A stretch of DNA of 64,000 nucleotides from Sacculina carcini (taxonomy: Eukaryota > Arthropoda > Thecostraca > Sacculinidae), in the NCBI GenBank assembly GCA_916048095.2, contig OU696580.1, positions 124,001 through 188,000 of the forward strand. The letters run 5' to 3'. The position numbers and the translations under genes were made by a program. How positions within the stretch are numbered: position 1 is the stretch's first letter; the number at the start of each line of letters is the position of its first letter. Below, one piece after another: positions 10,472-24,122 of the stretch. A model generated the notes under the pieces. The model searched no databases. It was not told the DNA's origin and worked only from the letters and a program-made list of their open reading frames with translations.

Positions 10472-13400
10472 TGCCCTAAGTGTTACCTAAGTGTGCCCTA
10501 AGTGTTACCTAAGTGTGCCCAAAGTGTTACCTAAGTGTGCCCTAAGTGTGCCCTAAGTGTGCCCTAAGTGTTACCTAAGTGTGCCCTAAGTGTTACCTAA
10601 GTGTTACCTAAGTGTGCCCTAAGTGTTACCTAAGTGTGCCCTAAGTGTTACCTAAATGTGACCTAAGTGTTACCTAAGTGTTACCTAAGTGTGCCCTAAG
10701 TGTTACCTAAGTGTGCCCTAAGTGTTACCTAAGTGTGCCCTAAGTGTGCCCTAAGTGTTACCTAAGTGTTACCTAAGTGTTACCTAAGTGTTACCTAAGT
10801 GTTACCTAAGTGTTACCTAAGTGTGCCCTAAGTGTTACCTAAGTGTGCCCTAAGTGTTACCTAAGTGTGCCCTAAGTGTTACCTAAGTGTACCCTAAGTG
10901 TTACCTAAGTGTTACCTAAGTGTTACCTAAGTGTTACCCAAGTGTTACCGAAGTGTGCCCTAAGTGTTACCTAAGTGTTACCTAAGTGTTACCTAAGTGT
11001 GCCCTAAGTGTTACCTAAGTTTTACCTAAGTGTTACCTAAGTGTTACCTAAGTGTTACCTAAGTGTGCCCTAAGTGTTACCTAAGTGTTACCTAAGTGTG
11101 CCCAAAGTGTTACCTAAGTGTGCCCTAAGTGTTAACTAAGTGTGCCCTAAGTGTTACCTAAGTGTGCCCTAAGTGTGCCCTAAGTGTTACCTAAGTGTGC
11201 CCTAAGTGTTACCTAAGTGTTACCTAAGTGTGCCCTAAGTGTTACCTAAGTGTGCCCTAAGTGTTACCTAAATGTGACCTAAGTGTTACCTAAGTGTGCC
11301 CTAAGTGTGCCCTAAGTGTTACCTAAGTGTGCCCTAAGTGTTACCTAAGTGTGCCGTAAGTTTTACCTAAGTGTGCCCTAAGTGTTACCTAAGTGTTACC
11401 TAAGTGTGCCCAAAGTGTTACCTAAGTGTGCCCTAAGTGTTACCTAAGTGTGCCCTAAGTGTTACCTAAGTGTGCCCTAAGTGTGCCCTAAGTGTTACCT
11501 AAGTGTGCCCTAAGTGTTACCTAAGTGTGCCCTAAGTGTTACCTAAGTGTACCCTAAGTGTTACCTAAGTGTTACCTAAGTGTTACCTAAGTGTTACCCA
11601 AGTGTTACCGAAGTGTGCCCTAAGTGTTACCTAAGTGTTACCTAAGTGTTACCTAAGTGTTACCTAAGTGTTACCTAAGTGTTACCTAAGTGTTACCTAA
11701 GTGTTACCTAAGTGTGCCCTAAGTGTTACCTAAGTGTTACCCAAGTGTTACCTAAGTGTTACCTAAGTGTTACCTAAGTGTGCCCTAAGTGTGCCCTAAG
11801 TGTTACCTAAGTTTTACCTAAGTGTTACCTAAGTGTTACCTAAGTGTTACCTAAGTGTGCCCTAAGTGTTACCTAAGTGTTACCTAAGTGTGCCCAAAGT
11901 GTTACCTAAGTGTGCCCTAAGTGTTACCTAAGTGTGCCCTAAGTGTTACCTAAGTGTGCCCTAAGTGTGCCCTAAGTGTTACCTAAGTGTGCCCTAAGTG
12001 TTACCTAAGTGTTACCTAAATGTGACCTAAGTGTTACCTAAGTGTGCCCTAAGTGTGCCCTAAGTGTTACCTAAGTGTGCCCTAAGTGTTACCTAAGTGT
12101 GCCCTAAGTGTTACCTAAGTGTGCCCTAAGTGTTACCTAAGTGTTACCTAAGTGTGCCATAGGTGTTACCTAAGTGTGCCCTAAGTGTTACCTAAGTGTA
12201 CCCTAAGTGTTACCTAAGTGTTACCTAAGTGTTACCTAAGTGTTACCCAAGTGTTACCGAAGTGTGCCCTAAGTGTTACCTAAGTGTGCCCTAAGTGTTA
12301 CCTAAGTGTGCCCTAAGTGTTACCTAAGTGTGCCCCAAGTGTTACCTAAGTGTGCCGTAAGTTTTACCTAAGTGTGCCCTAAGTGTTACCTAAGTGTTAC
12401 CTAAGTGTGCCCAAAGTGTTACCTAAGTGTTACCTAAGTGTGCCCTAAGTGTTACCTAAGTGTTACCTAAGTGTTACCTAAGTGTTACCTAAGTGTTACC
12501 TAAGTGTGCCCTAAGTGTTACCTAAGTGTGCCCTAAGTGTGCCCTAAGTGTTACCTAAGTGTGCCCTAAGTGTTACCTAAGTGTGCCCTAAGTGTTACCT
12601 AAGTGTACCCTAAGTGTTACCTAAGTGTTACCTAAGTGTTACCTAAGTGTTACCCAAGTGTTACCGAAGTGTGCCCTAAGTGTTACCTAAGTGTTACCTA
12701 AGTGTTACCTAAGTGTTACCTAAGTGTTACCTAAGTGTTACCTAAGTGTTACCTAAGTGTTACCTAAGTGTGCCCTAAGTGTTACCTAAGTGTTACCTAA
12801 GTGTTACCTAAGTGTGCCCTAAGTGTTACCTAAGTGTGCCCTAAGTGTTACCTAAGTGTTACCTAAGTGTGCCATAGGTGTTACCTAAGTGTGCCCTAAG
12901 TGTTACCTAAGTGTACCCTAAGTGTTACCTAAGTGTTACCTAAGTGTTACCTAAGTGTTACCTAAGTGTGCCCTAAGTGTGCCCTAAGTGTTACCTAAGT
13001 GTGCCCTAAGTGTTACCTAAGTGTGCCGTAAGTTTTACCTAAGTGTGCCCTAAGTGTTACCTAAGTGTTACCTAAGTGTGCCCAAAGTGTTACCTAAGTG
13101 TGCCCTAAGTGTTACCTAAGTGTGCCCTAAGTGTTACCTAAGTGTGCCCTAAGTGTGCCCTAAGTGTTACCTAAGTGTGCCCTAAGTGTTACCTAAGTGT
13201 GCCCTAAGTGTTACCTAAGTGTACCCTAAGTGTTACCTAAGTGTTACCTAAGTGTTACCTAAGTGTTACCCAAGTGTTACCGAAGTGTGCCCTAAGTGTT
13301 ACCTAAGTGTTACCTAAGTGTTACCTAAGTGTTACCTAAGTGTTACCTAAGTGTTACCTAAGTGTTACCTAAGTGTTACCTAAGTGTGCCCTAAGTGTTA

Positions 13401-14904
13401 CCTAAGTGTTACCCAAGTGTTACCTAAGTGTTGCCTAAGTGTTACCTAAGTGTGCCCTAAGTGTGCCCTAAGTGTTACCTAAGTGTTACCTAAGTGTTAC
13501 CTAAGTGTTACCTAAGTGTTACCTAAGTGTGCCCTAAGTGTTACCTAAGTGTTACCTAAGTGTGCCCAAAGTGTTACCTAAGTGTGCCCTAAGTGTTACC
13601 TAAGTGTGCCCTAAGTGTTACCTAAGTGTGCCGTAAGTTTTACCTAAGTGTGCCCTAAGTGTTACCTAAGTGTTACCTAAGTGTGCCCAAAGTGTTACCT
13701 AAGTGTGCCCTAAGTGTTACCTAAGTGTGCCCTAAGTGTTACCTAAGTGTGCCCTAAGTGTGCCCTAAGTGTTACCTAAGTGTGCCCTAAGTGTTACCTA
13801 AGTGTACCCTAAGTGTTACCTAAGTGTTACCTAAGTGTTACCTAAGTGTTACCCAAGTGTTACCGAAGTGTGCCCTAAGTGTTACCTAAGTGTGCCCTAA
13901 GTGTTACCTAAGTGTGCCCTAAGTTTTACCTAAGTGTGCCCTAAGTGTTACCTAAGTGTTACCTAAGTGTGCCCAAAGTGTTACCTAAGTGTACCCTAAG
14001 TGTTACCTAAGTGTTACCTAAGTGTTACCTAAGTGTTACCCAAGTGTTACCGAAGTGTGCCCTAAGTGTTACCTAAGTGTTACCTAAGTGTGCCCTAAGT
14101 GTTACCTAAGTGTGCCCTAAGTGTGCCCTAAGTGTTACCTAAGTGTGCCCTAAGTGTTACCTAAGTGTGCCCTAAGTGTTACCTAAGTGTACCCTAAGTG
14201 TTACCTAAGTGTTACCTAAGTGTTACCTAAGTGTTACCCAAGTGTTACCGAAGTGTGCCCTAAGTGTTACCTAAGTGTTACCTAAGTGTTACCTAAGTGT
14301 TACCTAAGTGTTACCTAAGTGTTACCTAAGTGTTACCTAAGTGTTACCTAAGTGTGCCCTAAGTGTTACCTAAGTGTTACCCAAGTGTTACCTAAGTGTT
14401 ACCTAAGTGTTACCTAAGTGTGCCCTAAGTGTGCCCTAAGTGTTACCTAAGTTTTACCTAAGTGTTACCTAAGTGTTACCTAAGTGTTACCTAAGTGTGC
14501 CCTAAGTGTTACCTAAGTGTTACCTAAGTGTGCCCTAAGTGTTACCTAAGTGTGCCCTAAGTGTTACCTAAGTGTGCCCTAAGTGTTACCTAAGTGTGCC
14601 CTAAGTGTGCCCTAAGTGTTACCTAAGTGTGCCCTAAGTGTTACCTAAGTGTTACCTAAATGTGACCTAAGTGTTACCTAAGTGTGCCCTAAGTGTGCCC
14701 TAAGTGTTACCTAAGTGTGCCCTAAGTGTTACCTAAGTGTGCCCTAAGTGTTACCTAAGTGTGCCCTAAGTGTTACCTAAGTGTTACCTAAGTGTGCCAT
14801 AGGTGTTACCTAAGTGTGCCCTAAGTGTTACCTAAGTGTACCCTAAGTGTTACCTAAGTGTTACCTAAGTGTTACCTAAGTGTTACCCAAGTGTTACCGA
14901 AGTG
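10472..14904. repeat. 4,433-bp tandem duplication, copy 2
   Basis: This directly abuts copy 1. The joint follows a v1 (10,461), after which the order jumps to X, W, X, W, v5 instead of X, W, X, W, X, W, v12 as found after the v1 at 14,894. The v5 near 10,092 of copy 1 is a plain X in this copy (near 14,525). Confidence 0.92.
13860..14244. repeat. Condensed HOR remnants, duplicate
   Basis: This is the copy of 9,427-9,811 at 4,433 bp, including the intermediate unit tgccctaagtt at 13,915. Confidence 0.88.
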
Positions 14905-15916
14905 TGCCCTAAGTGTTACCTAAGTGTGCCCTAAGTGTTACCTAAGTGTGCCCTAAGTGTTACCTAAGTGTGCCCCAAGTGTTACCTAAGTGTGCCGTAA
15001 GTTTTACCTAAGTGTGCCCTAAGTGTTACCTAAGTGTTACCTAAGTGTGCCCAAAGTGTTACCTAAGTGTTACCTAAGTGTGCCCTAAGTGTTACCTAAG
15101 TGTTACCTAAGTGTTACCTAAGTGTTACCTAAGTGTTACCTAAGTGTGCCCTAAGTGTTACCTAAGTGTGCCCTAAGTGTGCCCTAAGTGTTACCTAAGT
15201 GTGCCCTAAGTGTTACCTAAGTGTGCCCTAAGTGTTACCTAAGTGTACCCTAAGTGTTACCTAAGTGTTACCTAAGTGTTACCTAAGTGTTACCCAAGTG
15301 TTACCGAAGTGTGCCCTAAGTGTTACCTAAGTGTTACCTAAGTGTTACCTAAGTGTTACCTAAGTGTTACCTAAGTGTTACCTAAGTGTTACCTAAGTGT
15401 TACCTAAGTGTGCCCTAAGTGTTACCTAAGTGTTACCTAAGTGTTACCTAAGTGTGCCCTAAGTGTTACCTAAGTGTGCCCTAAGTGTTACCTAAGTGTT
15501 ACCTAAGTGTGCCATAGGTGTTACCTAAGTGTGCCCTAAGTGTTACCTAAGTGTACCCTAAGTGTTACCTAAGTGTTACCTAAGTGTTACCTAAGTGTTA
15601 CCTAAGTGTGCCCTAAGTGTGCCCTAAGTGTTACCTAAGTGTGCCCTAAGTGTTACCTAAGTGTGCCGTAAGTTTTACCTAAGTGTGCCCTAAGTGTTAC
15701 CTAAGTGTTACCTAAGTGTGCCCAAAGTGTTACCTAAGTGTGCCCTAAGTGTTACCTAAGTGTGCCCTAAGTGTTACCTAAGTGTGCCCTAAGTGTGCCC
15801 TAAGTGTTACCTAAGTGTGCCCTAAGTGTTACCTAAGTGTGCCCTAAGTGTTACCTAAGTGTACCCTAAGTGTTACCTAAGTGTTACCTAAGTGTTACCT
15901 AAGTGTTACCCAAGTG

Positions 15917-17412
15917 TTACCGAAGTGTGCCCTAAGTGTTACCTAAGTGTTACCTAAGTGTTACCTAAGTGTTACCTAAGTGTTACCTAAGTGTTACCTA
16001 AGTGTTACCTAAGTGTTACCTAAGTGTGCCCTAAGTGTTACCTAAGTGTTACCCAAGTGTTACCTAAGTGTTGCCTAAGTGTTACCTAAGTGTGCCCTAA
16101 GTGTGCCCTAAGTGTTACCTAAGTGTGACCTAAGTGTTACCTAAGTGTTACCTAAGTGTTACCTAAGTGTGCCCTAAGTGTTACCTAAGTGTTACCTAAG
16201 TGTGCCCAAAGTGTTACCTAAGTGTGCCCTAAGTGTTACCTAAGTGTGCCCTAAGTGTTACCTAAGTGTGCCCTAAGTGTGCCCTAAGTGTTACCTAAGT
16301 GTGCCCTAAGTGTTACCTAAGTGTTACCTAAGTGTGCCCTAAGTGTTACCTAAGTGTGCCCTAAGTGTTACCTAAATGTGACCTAAGTGTTACCTAAGTG
16401 TGCCCTAAGTGTGCCCTAAGTGTTACCTAAGTGTTACCTAAGTGTGCCCTAAGTGTTACCTAAGTGTGCCCTAAGTGTTACCTAAGTGTGCCCTAAGTGT
16501 TACCTAAGTGTGCCCTAAGTGTTACCTAAGTGTTACCTAAGTGTTACCTAAGTGTTACCTAAGTGTTACCTAAGTGTGCCCTAAGTGTTACCTAAGTGTT
16601 ACCTAAGTGTTACCTAAGTGTTACCTAAGTGTTACCTAAGTGTGCCCTAAGTGTTACCTAAGTGTGCCCTAAGTGTGCCCTAAGTGTTACCTAAGTGTGC
16701 CCTAAGTGTTACCTAAGTGTGCCCTAAGTGTTACCTAAGTGTACCCTAAGTGTTACCTAAGTGTTACCTAAGTGTTACCTAAGTGTTACCCAAGTGTTAC
16801 CGAAGTGTGCCCTAAGTGTTACCTAAGTGTTACCTAAGTGTTACCTAAGTGTTACCTAAGTGTTACCTAAGTGTTACCTAAGTGTTACCTAAGTGTTACC
16901 TAAGTGTGCCCTAAGTGTTACCTAAGTGTTACCTAAGTGTTACCTAAGTGTGCCCTAAGTGTTACCTAAGTGTGCCCTAAGTGTTACCTAAGTGTTACCT
17001 AAGTGTGCCATAGGTGTTACCTAAGTGTGCCCTAAGTGTTACCTAAGTGTACCCTAAGTGTTACCTAAGTGTTACCTAAGTGTTACCTAAGTGTTACCTA
17101 AGTGTGCCCTAAGTGTGCCCTAAGTGTTACCTAAGTGTGCCCTAAGTGTTACCTAAGTGTGCCGTAAGTTTTACCTAAGTGTGCCCTAAGTGTTACCTAA
17201 GTGTTACCTAAGTGTGCCCAAAGTGTTACCTAAGTGTGCCCTAAGTGTTACCTAAGTGTGCCCTAAGTGTTACCTAAGTGTGCCCTAAGTGTGCCCTAAG
17301 TGTTACCTAAGTGTGCCCTAAGTGTTACCTAAGTGTGCCCTAAGTGTTACCTAAGTGTACCCTAAGTGTTACCTAAGTGTTACCTAAGTGTTACCTAAGT
17401 GTTACCCAAGTG
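15917..17412. repeat. 1,496-bp dimeric HOR copy
   Basis: The v1 spacing is 80 + 56 units; v10 at 16,071 and v6 at 17,006 sit at the expected offsets. Where other copies have v7 followed by W, this one has W followed by v9 (16,126). Confidence 0.88.
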
Positions 17413-18699
17413 TTACCGAAGTGTGCCCTAAGTGTTACCTAAGTGTTACCTAAGTGTTACCTAAGTGTTACCTAAGTGTGCCCTAAGTGTTACCTAAGTG
17501 TGCCCTAAGTGTTACCTAAGTGTGCCCTAAGTGTTACCTAAGTGTGCCCTAAGTGTTACCTAAGTGTTACCTAAGTGTGCCATAGGTGTTACCTAAGTGT
17601 GCCCTAAGTGTTACCTAAGTGTACCCTAAGTGTTACCTAAGTGTTACCTAAGTGTTACCTAAGTGTTACCCAAGTGTTACCGAAGTGTGCCCTAAGTGTT
17701 ACCTAAGTGTGCCCTAAGTGTTACCTAAGTGTGCCCTAAGTGTTACCTAAGTGTGCCCCAAGTGTTACCTAAGTGTGCCGTAAGTTTTACCTAAGTGTGC
17801 CCTAAGTGTTACCTAAGTGTTACCTAAGTGTGCCCAAAGTGTTACCTAAGTGTTACCTAAGTGTGCCCTAAGTGTTACCTAAGTGTTACCTAAGTGTTAC
17901 CTAAGTGTTACCTAAGTGTTACCTAAGTGTGCCCTAAGTGTTACCTAAGTGTGCCCTAAGTGTGCCCTAAGTGTTACCTAAGTGTGCCCTAAGTGTTACC
18001 TAAGTGTGCCCTAAGTGTTACCTAAGTGTACCCTAAGTGTTACCTAAGTGTTACCTAAGTGTTACCTAAGTGTTACCCAAGTGTTACCGAAGTGTGCCCT
18101 AAGTGTTACCTAAGTGTTACCTAAGTGTTACCTAAGTGTTACCTAAGTGTTACCTAAGTGTTACCTAAGTGTTACCTAAGTGTTACCTAAGTGTGCCCTA
18201 AGTGTTACCTAAGTGTTACCTAAGTGTTACCTAAGTGTGCCCTAAGTGTTACCTAAGTGTGCCCTAAGTGTTACCTAAGTGTTACCTAAGTGTGCCATAG
18301 GTGTTACCTAAGTGTGCCCTAAGTGTTACCTAAGTGTACCCTAAGTGTTACCTAAGTGTTACCTAAGTGTTACCTAAGTGTTACCTAAGTGTGCCCTAAG
18401 TGTGCCCTAAGTGTTACCTAAGTGTGCCCTAAGTGTTACCTAAGTGTGCCGTAAGTTTTACCTAAGTGTGCCCTAAGTGTTACCTAAGTGTTACCTAAGT
18501 GTGCCCAAAGTGTTACCTAAGTGTGCCCTAAGTGTTACCTAAGTGTGCCCTAAGTGTTACCTAAGTGTGCCCTAAGTGTGCCCTAAGTGTTACCTAAGTG
18601 TGCCCTAAGTGTTACCTAAGTGTGCCCTAAGTGTTACCTAAGTGTACCCTAAGTGTTACCTAAGTGTTACCTAAGTGTTACCTAAGTGTTACCTAAGTG

Positions 18700-20195
18700 T
18701 TACCGAAGTGTGCCCTAAGTGTTACCTAAGTGTTACCTAAGTGTTACCTAAGTGTTACCTAAGTGTTACCTAAGTGTTACCTAAGTGTTACCTAAGTGTT
18801 ACCTAAGTGTGCCCTAAGTGTTACCTAAGTGTTACCCAAGTGTTACCTAAGTGTTGCCTAAGTGTTACCTAAGTGTGCCCTAAGTGTGCCCTAAGTGTTA
18901 CCTAAGTTTTACCTAAGTGTTACCTAAGTGTTACCTAAGTGTTACCTAAGTGTGCCCTAAGTGTTACCTAAGTGTTACCTAAGTGTGCCCAAAGTGTTAC
19001 CTAAGTGTGCCCTAAGTGTTACCTAAGTGTGCCCTAAGTGTTACCTAAGTGTGCCCTAAGTGTGCCCTAAGTGTTACCTAAGTGTGCCCTAAGTGTTACC
19101 TAAGTGTTACCTAAGTGTGCCCTAAGTGTTACCTAAGTGTGCCCTAAGTGTTACCTAAATGTGACCTAAGTGTTACCTAAGTGTGCCCTAAGTGTGCCCT
19201 AAGTGTTACCTAAGTGTTACCTAAGTGTGCCCTAAGTGTTACCTAAGTGTGCCCTAAGTGTTACCTAAGTGTGCCCTAAGTGTTACCTAAGTGTGCCCTA
19301 AGTGTTACCTAAGTGTTACCTAAGTGTTACCTAAGTGTTACCTAAGTGTTACCTAAGTGTGCCCTAAGTGTTACCTAAGTGTTACCTAAGTGTTACCTAA
19401 GTGTTACCTAAGTGTTACCTAAGTGTGCCCTAAGTGTTACCTAAGTGTGCCCTAAGTGTGCCCTAAGTGTTACCTAAGTGTGCCCTAAGTGTTACCTAAG
19501 TGTGCCCTAAGTGTTACCTAAGTGTACCCTAAGTGTTACCTAAGTGTTACCTAAGTGTTACCTAAGTGTTACCCAAGTGTTACCGAAGTGTGCCCTAAGT
19601 GTTACCTAAGTGTTACCTAAGTGTTACCTAAGTGTTACCTAAGTGTTACCTAAGTGTTACCTAAGTGTTACCTAAGTGTTACCTAAGTGTGCCCTAAGTG
19701 TTACCTAAGTGTTACCTAAGTGTTACCTAAGTGTGCCCTAAGTGTTACCTAAGTGTGCCCTAAGTGTTACCTAAGTGTTACCTAAGTGTGCCATAGGTGT
19801 TACCTAAGTGTGCCCTAAGTGTTACCTAAGTGTACCCTAAGTGTTACCTAAGTGTTACCTAAGTGTTACCTAAGTGTTACCTAAGTGTGCCCTAAGTGTG
19901 CCCTAAGTGTTACCTAAGTGTGCCCTAAGTGTTACCTAAGTGTGCCGTAAGTTTTACCTAAGTGTGCCCTAAGTGTTACCTAAGTGTTACCTAAGTGTGC
20001 CCAAAGTGTTACCTAAGTGTGCCCTAAGTGTTACCTAAGTGTGCCCTAAGTGTTACCTAAGTGTGCCCTAAGTGTGCCCTAAGTGTTACCTAAGTGTGCC
20101 CTAAGTGTTACCTAAGTGTGCCCTAAGTGTTACCTAAGTGTACCCTAAGTGTTACCTAAGTGTTACCTAAGTGTTACCTAAGTGTTACCCAAGTG
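18700..20195. repeat. 1,496-bp dimeric HOR copy
   Basis: The v1 spacing is 80 + 56 units; v10 at 18,854, v6 at 19,789. The unit before v1 (18,689) is W where v2 is expected; its duplicate at 25,949 keeps v2. Confidence 0.88.
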
Positions 20196-21207
20196 TTACC
20201 GAAGTGTGCCCTAAGTGTTACCTAAGTGTTACCTAAGTGTTACCTAAGTGTTACCTAAGTGTTACCTAAGTGTTACCTAAGTGTTACCTAAGTGTTACCT
20301 AAGTGTGCCCTAAGTGTTACCTAAGTGTTACCCAAGTGTTACCTAAGTGTTACCTAAGTGTTACCTAAGTGTGCCCTAAGTGTGCCCTAAGTGTTACCTA
20401 AGTTTTACCTAAGTGTTACCTAAGTGTTACCTAAGTGTTACCTAAGTGTGCCCTAAGTGTTACCTAAGTGTTACCTAAGTGTTACCTAAGTGTGCCCTAA
20501 GTGTTACCTAAGTGTTACCTAAGTGTGCCCAAAGTGTTACCTAAGTGTGCCCTAAGTGTTACCTAAGTGTGCCCTAAGTGTTACCTAAGTGTGCCCTAAG
20601 TGTGCCCTAAGTGTTACCTAAGTGTGCCCTAAGTGTTACCTAAGTGTTACCTAAGTGTGCCCTAAGTGTTACCTAAGTGTGCCCTAAGTGTTACCTAAGT
20701 GTTACCTAAGTGTTACCTAAGTGTGCCCTAAGTGTGCCCTAAGTGTTACCTAAGTGTGCCCTAAGTGTTACCTAAGTGTTACCTAAGTGTGCCCAAAGTG
20801 TTACCTAAGTGTTACCTAAGTGTTACCTAAGTGTTACCTAAGTGTTACCTAAGTGTTACCTAAGTGTGCCCTAAGTGTTACCTAAGTGTTACCTAAGTGT
20901 GCCCTAAGTGTGCCCTAAGTGTTACCTAAGTGTGCCCTAAGTGTTACCTAAGTGTGCCGTAAGTTTTACCTAAGTGTGCCCTAAGTGTTACCTAAGTGTT
21001 ACCTAAGTGTGCCCAAAGTGTTACCTAAGTGTGCCCTAAGTGTTACCTAAGTGTGCCCTAAGTGTTACCTAAGTGTGCCCTAAGTGTGCCCTAAGTGTTA
21101 CCTAAGTGTGCCCTAAGTGTTACCTAAGTGTGCCCTAAGTGTTACCTAAGTGTACCCTAAGTGTTACCTAAGTGTTACCTAAGTGTTACCTAAGTGTTAC
21201 CCAAGTG

Positions 21208-22703
21208 TTACCTAAGTGTGCCCTAAGTGTTACCTAAGTGTTACCTAAGTGTTACCTAAGTGTTACCTAAGTGTTACCTAAGTGTTACCTAAGTGTTACC
21301 TAAGTGTTACCTAAGTGTGCCCTAAGTATTACCTAAGTGTTACCCAAGTGTTACCTAAGTGTTGCCTAAGTGTTACCTAAGTGTGCCCTAAGTGTGCCCT
21401 AAGTGTTACCTAAGTGTTACCTAAGTGTTACCTAAGTGTTACCTAAGTGTTACCTAAGTGTGCCCTAAGTGTTACCTAAGTGTTACCTAAGTGTGCCCAA
21501 AGTGTTACCTAAGTGTGCCCTAAGTGTTACCTAAGTGTGCCCTAAGTGTTACCTAAGTGTGCCCTAAGTGTGCCCTAAGTGTTACCTAAGTGTGCCCTAA
21601 GTGTTACCTAAGTGTTACCTAAGTGTGCCCTAAGTGTTACCTAAGTGTGCCCTAAGTGTTACCTAAGTGTTACCTAAGTGTTACCTAAGTGTGCCCTAAG
21701 TGTGCCCTAAGTGTTACCTAAGTGTTACCTAAGTGTGCCCTAAGTGTTACCTAAGTGTGCCCTAAGTGTTACCTAAGTGTGCCCTAAGTGTTACCTAAGT
21801 GTGCCCTAAGTGTTACCTAAGTGTTACCTAAGTGTTACCTAAGTGTTACCTAAGTGTTACCTAAGTGTGCCCTAAGTGTTACCTAAGTGTTACCTAAGTG
21901 TTACCTAAGTGTTACCTAAGTGTTACCTAAGTGTGCCCTAAGTGTTACCTAAGTGTGCCCTAAGTGTGCCCTAAGTGTTACCTAAGTGTGCCCTAAGTGT
22001 TACCTAAGTGTGCCCTAAGTGTTACCTAAGTGTACCCTAAGTGTTACCTAAGTGTTACCTAAGTGTTACCTAAGTGTTACCCAAGTGTTACCGAAGTGTG
22101 CCCTAAGTGTTACCTAAGTGTTACCTAAGTGTTACCTAAGTGTTACCTAAGTGTTACCTAAGTGTTACCTAAGTGTTACCTAAGTGTTACCTAAGTGTGC
22201 CCTAAGTGTTACCTAAGTGTTACCTAAGTGTTACCTAAGTGTGCCCTAAGTGTTACCTAAGTGTGCCCTAAGTGTTACCTAAGTGTTACCTAAGTGTGCC
22301 ATAGGTGTTACCTAAGTGTGCCCTAAGTGTTACCTAAGTGTACCCTAAGTGTTACCTAAGTGTTACCTAAGTGTTACCTAAGTGTTACCTAAGTGTGCCC
22401 TAAGTGTGCCCTAAGTGTTACCTAAGTGTGCCCTAAGTGTTACCTAAGTGTGCCGTAAGTTTTACCTAAGTGTGCCCTAAGTGTTACCTAAGTGTTACCT
22501 AAGTGTGCCCAAAGTGTTACCTAAGTGTGCCCTAAGTGTTACCTAAGTGTGCCCTAAGTGTTACCTAAGTGTGCCCTAAGTGTGCCCTAAGTGTTACCTA
22601 AGTGTGCCCTAAGTGTTACCTAAGTGTGCCCTAAGTGTTACCTAAGTGTACCCTAAGTGTTACCTAAGTGTTACCTAAGTGTTACCTAAGTGTTACCCAA
22701 GTG
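21208..22703. repeat. 1,496-bp dimeric HOR copy, v1 lost
   Basis: The opening unit at 21,208 is W instead of v1 but is preceded by v2 and stands at the expected spacing. It has an X variant with a T-to-A-type end change (tgccctaagta, 21,318), v10 at 21,362 and v6 at 22,297. The duplicate at 28,479 keeps v1. Confidence 0.85.
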
Positions 22704-23374
22704 TTACCGAAGTGTGCCCTAAGTGTTACCTAAGTGTTACCTAAGTGTTACCTAAGTGTTACCTAAGTGTGCCCTAAGTGTTACCTAAGTGTGCCCTAAG
22801 TGTTACCTAAGTGTGCCCTAAGTGTTACCTAAGTGTGCCCTAAGTGTTACCTAAGTGTTACCTAAGTGTGCCATAGGTGTTACCTAAGTGTGCCCTAAGT
22901 GTTACCTAAGTGTACCCTAAGTGTTACCTAAGTGTTACCTAAGTGTTACCTAAGTGTTACCCAAGTGTTACCGAAGTGTGCCCTAAGTGTTACCTAAGTG
23001 TGCCCTAAGTGTTACCTAAGTGTGCCCTAAGTGTTACCTAAGTGTGCCCCAAGTGTTACCTAAGTGTGCCGTAAGTTTTACCTAAGTGTGCCCTAAGTGT
23101 TACCTAAGTGTTACCTAAGTGTGCCCAAAGTGTTACCTAAGTGTTACCTAAGTGTGCCCTAAGTGTTACCTAAGTGTTACCTAAGTGTTACCTAAGTGTT
23201 ACCTAAGTGTTACCTAAGTGTGCCCTAAGTGTTACCTAAGTGTGCCCTAAGTGTGCCCTAAGTGTTACCTAAGTGTGCCCTAAGTGTTACCTAAGTGTGC
23301 CCTAAGTGTTACCTAAGTGTACCCTAAGTGTTACCTAAGTGTTACCTAAGTGTTACCTAAGTGTTACCTAAGTG

Positions 23375-23506
23375 TTACCGAAGTGTGCCCTAAGTGTTAC
23401 CTAAGTGTGCCCTAAGTGTTACCTAAGTGTGCCCTAAGTGTTACCTAAGTGTACCCTAAGTGTTACCTAAGTGTTACCTAAGTGTTACCTAAGTGTTACC
23501 CAAGTG
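23375..23506. repeat. 132-bp (12-unit) insertion at an HOR junction
   Basis: Here v1 is followed by X, W, X, W, X, W, v3, W x3, v2 and then a second v1 at 23,507. The first v1 is preceded by W rather than v2. Other copies of this boundary have one v3-W3-v2-v1 block; here the block is duplicated with a 12-unit offset. The same structure occurs 7,271 bp downstream. Confidence 0.88.
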
Positions 23507-24122
23507 TTACCGAAGTGTGCCCTAAGTGTTACCTAAGTGTTACCTAAGTGTTACCTAAGTGTTACCTAAGTGTTACCTAAGTGTTACCTAAGTGTTACCT
23601 AAGTGTTACCTAAGTGTGCCCTAAGTGTTACCTAAGTGTTACCTAAGTGTTACCTAAGTGTGCCCTAAGTGTTACCTAAGTGTGCCCTAAGTGTTACCTA
23701 AGTGTTACCTAAGTGTGCCATAGGTGTTACCTAAGTGTGCCCTAAGTGTTACCTAAGTGTACCCTAAGTGTTACCTAAGTGTTACCTAAGTGTTACCTAA
23801 GTGTTACCTAAGTGTGCCCTAAGTGTGCCCTAAGTGTTACCTAAGTGTGCCCTAAGTGTTACCTAAGTGTGCCGTAAGTTTTACCTAAGTGTGCCCTAAG
23901 TGTTACCTAAGTGTTACCTAAGTGTGCCCAAAGTGTTACCTAAGTGTGCCCTAAGTGTTACCTAAGTGTGCCCTAAGTGTTACCTAAGTGTGCCCTAAGT
24001 GTGCCCTAAGTGTTACCTAAGTGTGCCCTAAGTGTTACCTAAGTGTGCCCTAAGTGTTACCTAAGTGTACCCTAAGTGTTACCTAAGTGTTACCTAAGTG
24101 TTACCTAAGTGTTACCCAAGTG